A DNA stretch of 52,648 bases from Candidatus Pullichristensenella avicola. GTDB lineage: Bacteria; Bacillota; Clostridia; Christensenellales; Aristaeellaceae. A program made the position numbers and the translations under genes. The stretch spans positions 1 through 52,648 of the forward strand of contig DVIA01000025.1 of NCBI GenBank assembly GCA_018711655.1, given 5' to 3'. Under the pieces are notes generated by a model. That model worked only from the letters and a program-made list of their open reading frames with translations, was not told the DNA's origin and ran no database searches. Every line of letters starts with the position of its first letter. Position 1 is the stretch's first letter. Below, piece by piece: positions 50,572 to 52,648 of this stretch.

Positions 50572-52648
50572 TTACTCCACGCCGCGGAAATTGTGGCCGG
50601 AGGTCGTTTGCATGCCCGCGAAGGGCGAAAAATCGACGGTCTCGCCCTCGAGGGCGGCGCGACAGGCGGCGACGATGGCGCGGGCCGGCTCGCCCGCGCG
50701 CAAAAACAGCGTCCACCCCGAGCAGGCGCACAGCCGCTCGCGCCTGGGCAGCAGCCAGTGGGGCACGCTGTTGAGCGCCTCCACCACGCAGCCTTCCTTC
50801 GAGGCCACGCGCCGCAGCGGGAACGCCGCGCCGCGGCGATCGACGAGCGCCATGCCGTCCAAAGGCGTCTCGGCGCCGTCGCAGCGGCGGCAGGCGTCGT
50901 GCGCGCCGGGCAGGGCCAGCGCCGCCCGCAGGGGACAGTGCCGCAGGCGCATCAGCGGCGCGCGTCCCCAGAAAAACAGTTCCTTTTCCCCGGGCAGGTC
51001 CGCCATCTGCCGCGCCGTCAGTTCCAGAGAGGGCATGTAGCGCGCAAGCCCCGTTTCCGCCACAGCGCGGGCGTTGAAGAGGTTGAGGGCAAAATCCCCG
51101 CGCAGTTCTACGCCCCAGTCCATGGAAAGGTGCGCGACGTTGGCGGCGTAGACGGCCGTAAGACGCGCCGCATGCTCCCGCGCCCAGGCGTGCGCGCCGT
51201 CCAGCACCCCCGCGTTGGCCACGGCGGGCAGGGCGAGGGCGAAAGCTTCGCCCTCCAGAGCGGAAAGGCACGCTTCCAGCGCCTCCCTTCGCCAATCGCA
51301 GGGGTCGAGAACGATCTCGTCCGCCCCTGCCTTCAGCGCTGCGAGCAGGATTTCCGGCCGGTCGGAACGGGCGATGAGCCGCACGCGCGCCGCTTCCGGC
51401 CGCCGCGCGGCGCGATCCTCCAAAGGGAGAAACGCTTTCCCGGCCGCCGGGACGGGGGTTGTGGGCGCCTCATCCGCGTTTTTCTCCTGCCGCGCCTTGT
51501 CCCCGGCCGCCGGGACGGGGGTTGCGGAGCCGTGCCCCGCGCCGGGCGCTCCAGGAGAAGAGGGGGCTTCCGCCGCCGTGACGGAGGTTGCGCCGGGCGC
51601 GCGCCGGGGGCGGAAGGCCGCGCAGCGCGCCTGCGTCAGTCCCTCCAGCGCGGCGCGGCGCAGGGCGTTGAGTTGGGCGGCGGCGGCAAAGGCCGTTTCA
51701 TCCGCGTCGATGGCGATGTCCGCCAGCGCATAGGGCGTGCCGCCGGTTTTGCCGATCTGTTCGCGCAGACGGGAAACGTCCGGCGGTTTGCTGCGCGCCG
51801 GCTGTGCGATTTCGCCCGTCGCTTCGAAGGTATGCGTCCCGTCGCTCACGCGCAGGCGCATATTTTCGCCCACGCGCAGGGTCAGGGCCGCCGTGATGGG
51901 GATCGCGCGGCGCTCATGGGCATAGCTTTCCCGCGCCGCGCGCATCTGCCGCGCGTCCACCAGGCGGTAAAGGTCGCCGCGCACGCGCACGCGCTCGCCG
52001 GCGCGGCCCTGCAGTTTCACCGGCCGCTCTTCGCCGCCGGCGCGTTCCACCAGCGCGTCCTCCGCGTCCACGTCGCGCTTCAGAACGCCGCGCGCGCCCA
52101 CCAGCACGCCCATGTGGTTGGGGCGCGCGGGGCACATCAGCGCCGCGTCGTTCATTTTGCGCAGGTAGCCGCGGCTGAAACCGCCGCGGTTGAAAATTTG
52201 CAAAAGCGCCTCGCGGTCGGCTTCGGAAATGGCCTCGCCGTCGAGGGCGCGGCGGTAGACGCCGGTGACGATGGCGACGTATTCGGGGCGCTTCAATCGC
52301 CCCTCGATTTTGAAGGAGACGACGCCGGCGCGTTCCATGGCCTTCAGATCGTCCATCAGCATAAGATCGCGCGGGGAGAGCAGGTATCCGCGCGCGTCGC
52401 CCAGCTGGTAGGGCAGGCGGCAGGGCTGGGCGCACATGCCGCGGTTGCCGCTGCGGCCGCCCACCAGGCTGGAAAACAGGCATTGCCCGGAGCAGGAAAC
52501 GCACAGCGCTCCATGGCAGAACGCCTCCAGCTCCACGCCCAGTCCGGCGCATTTTTCGATTTCGGAAAGCGGCATTTCCCGGGCCAGCACAGCGCGGTCA
52601 AAGCCGTGGCTGCGCAGGTATTCCACGCCCTGACGGTTGTGTACGGCC
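50572..52648 (-). CDS. U32 family peptidase-like protein (RlhA-like), 5' end beyond window
   Basis: The gene runs off the right edge; about 691 residues are visible. The frame begins VHNRQGVEYLRSHGFDRAVL, and CHGALCVSCSGQCLFSS, GGRSGNRGMCAQPCRLPYQL and FKIEGRLKRPEYVAIVTGVY are U32 marks. Four cysteines can hold a 4Fe-4S cluster. A DUF3656-like domain follows, then an Ala/Pro-rich linker and a second C-terminal half with CPLRAAL, CRRC and LCACSGWTLFL. The group includes RlhA/TrhP enzymes that make 5-hydroxycytidine in 23S rRNA or 5-hydroxyuridine in tRNA; RlhA (with DUF3656) fits best. The linker holds TPVPAAG twice, encoded by near-identical GCCGCCGGGACGGGGGT copies. True start not visible. 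Confidence 0.88.
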   Translation of the reverse strand, partial: AVHNRQGVEYLRSHGFDRAVLAREMPLSEIEKCAGLGVELEAFCHGALCVSCSGQCLFSSLVGGRSGNRGMCAQPCRLPYQLGDARGYLLSPRDLMLMDDLKAMERAGVVSFKIEGRLKRPEYVAIVTGVYRRALDGEAISEADREALLQIFNRGGFSRGYLRKMNDAALMCPARPNHMGVLVGARGVLKRDVDAEDALVERAGGEERPVKLQGRAGERVRVRGDLYRLVDARQMRAARESYAHERRAIPITAALTLRVGENMRLRVSDGTHTFEATGEIAQPARSKPPDVSRLREQIGKTGGTPYALADIAIDADETAFAAAAQLNALRRAALEGLTQARCAAFRPRRAPGATSVTAAEAPSSPGAPGAGHGSATPVPAAGDKARQEKNADEAPTTPVPAAGKAFLPLEDRAARRPEAARVRLIARSDRPEILLAALKAGADEIVLDPCDWRREALEACLSALEGEAFALALPAVANAGVLDGAHAWAREHAARLTAVYAANVAHLSMDWGVELRGDFALNLFNARAVAETGLARYMPSLELTARQMADLPGEKELFFWGRAPLMRLRHCPLRAALALPGAHDACRRCDGAETPLDGMALVDRRGAAFPLRRVASKEGCVVEALNSVPHWLLPRRERLCACSGWTLFLRAGEPARAIVAACRAALEGETVDFSPFAGMQTTSGHNFRGVE

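Noticed and set aside
1..52648. tRNA, rRNA, transposase, integrase or toxin-antitoxin genes
   Set aside because: I looked for clover-leaf patterns, conserved rRNA segments and recombinase motifs in the proteins and saw none. The window is a core-type region with repeat-rich gaps rather than an integrated element.

Overview
The window is about 52.6 kb of GC-rich DNA from a bacterial chromosome. Gene families, Shine-Dalgarno sites (mostly GGAGG-type, 5-9 nt before the start) and sigma-A-type promoters point to an anaerobic member of the Bacillota, probably class Clostridia. Supporting genes are hydF ([FeFe]-hydrogenase maturation), formate-tetrahydrofolate ligase, DUF362 and DUF2148 proteins, an ECF vitamin-transport module, the GGGtGRT protein and a BofA-family (sporulation-associated) protein. 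The species cannot be named from sequence alone. I saw no rRNA or tRNA genes, no intact mobile element and no cas genes.

Layout. 1-5.8 kb: tandem repeat, DUF362 protein, a MATE exporter divergent from an Lrp regulator, xpt, a HAD-IIA phosphatase, a decayed MutS-family fragment and a DUF2148 protein. 5.9-14 kb: a TVP38 membrane protein, fhs, an unknown polytopic membrane protein, then on the minus strand a YibE/F protein, a secreted alkaline phosphatase and deoD. 14-19 kb: an exact 81-bp tandem repeat, then the minus-strand glycolytic operon pgk - small zinc-ribbon membrane protein - tpiA - gpmI. 19-25.3 kb: ecfA1-ecfA2-ecfT-truA-HAD, then a three-gene ABC exporter. 25.5-29 kb: a NifU-like protein, the GGGtGRT protein and hydF. 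29-35.2 kb: a DUF1835/DUF3658 protein and a secreted beta-propeller-like protein (minus), two PHP-domain proteins and nagB (plus). 35.3-42.6 kb: tandem repeat, then murJ-ruvB-M28 peptidase-queA, a MarR regulator with its MATE exporter, and bofA. 42.7-52.6 kb (minus): ybaK, an HtrA protease with its two-component system, a CRISPR-like array, mutS2 and a U32-family protein cut by the window edge.

Two signals stand out. First, the response regulator / histidine kinase / HtrA cluster has four copies of a direct-repeat box, GTTCAC-N5-GTTCAC (with single-base variants). Each box lies exactly 21 bp upstream of a -10 hexamer, three in tandem before htrA and one before the response regulator. This predicts an activator-driven, autoregulated envelope-stress regulon. 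Second, 47179-47878 holds about 12 decaying copies of a roughly 28-bp palindromic repeat, with unrelated spacers of about 33 bp and a period of about 62 bp. It looks like an orphan type I-E-like CRISPR array abutting the end of mutS2. Other intergenic tandem repeats in the window (periods 59, 81, 72 and 60 bp) have no unique spacers and look like minisatellites.
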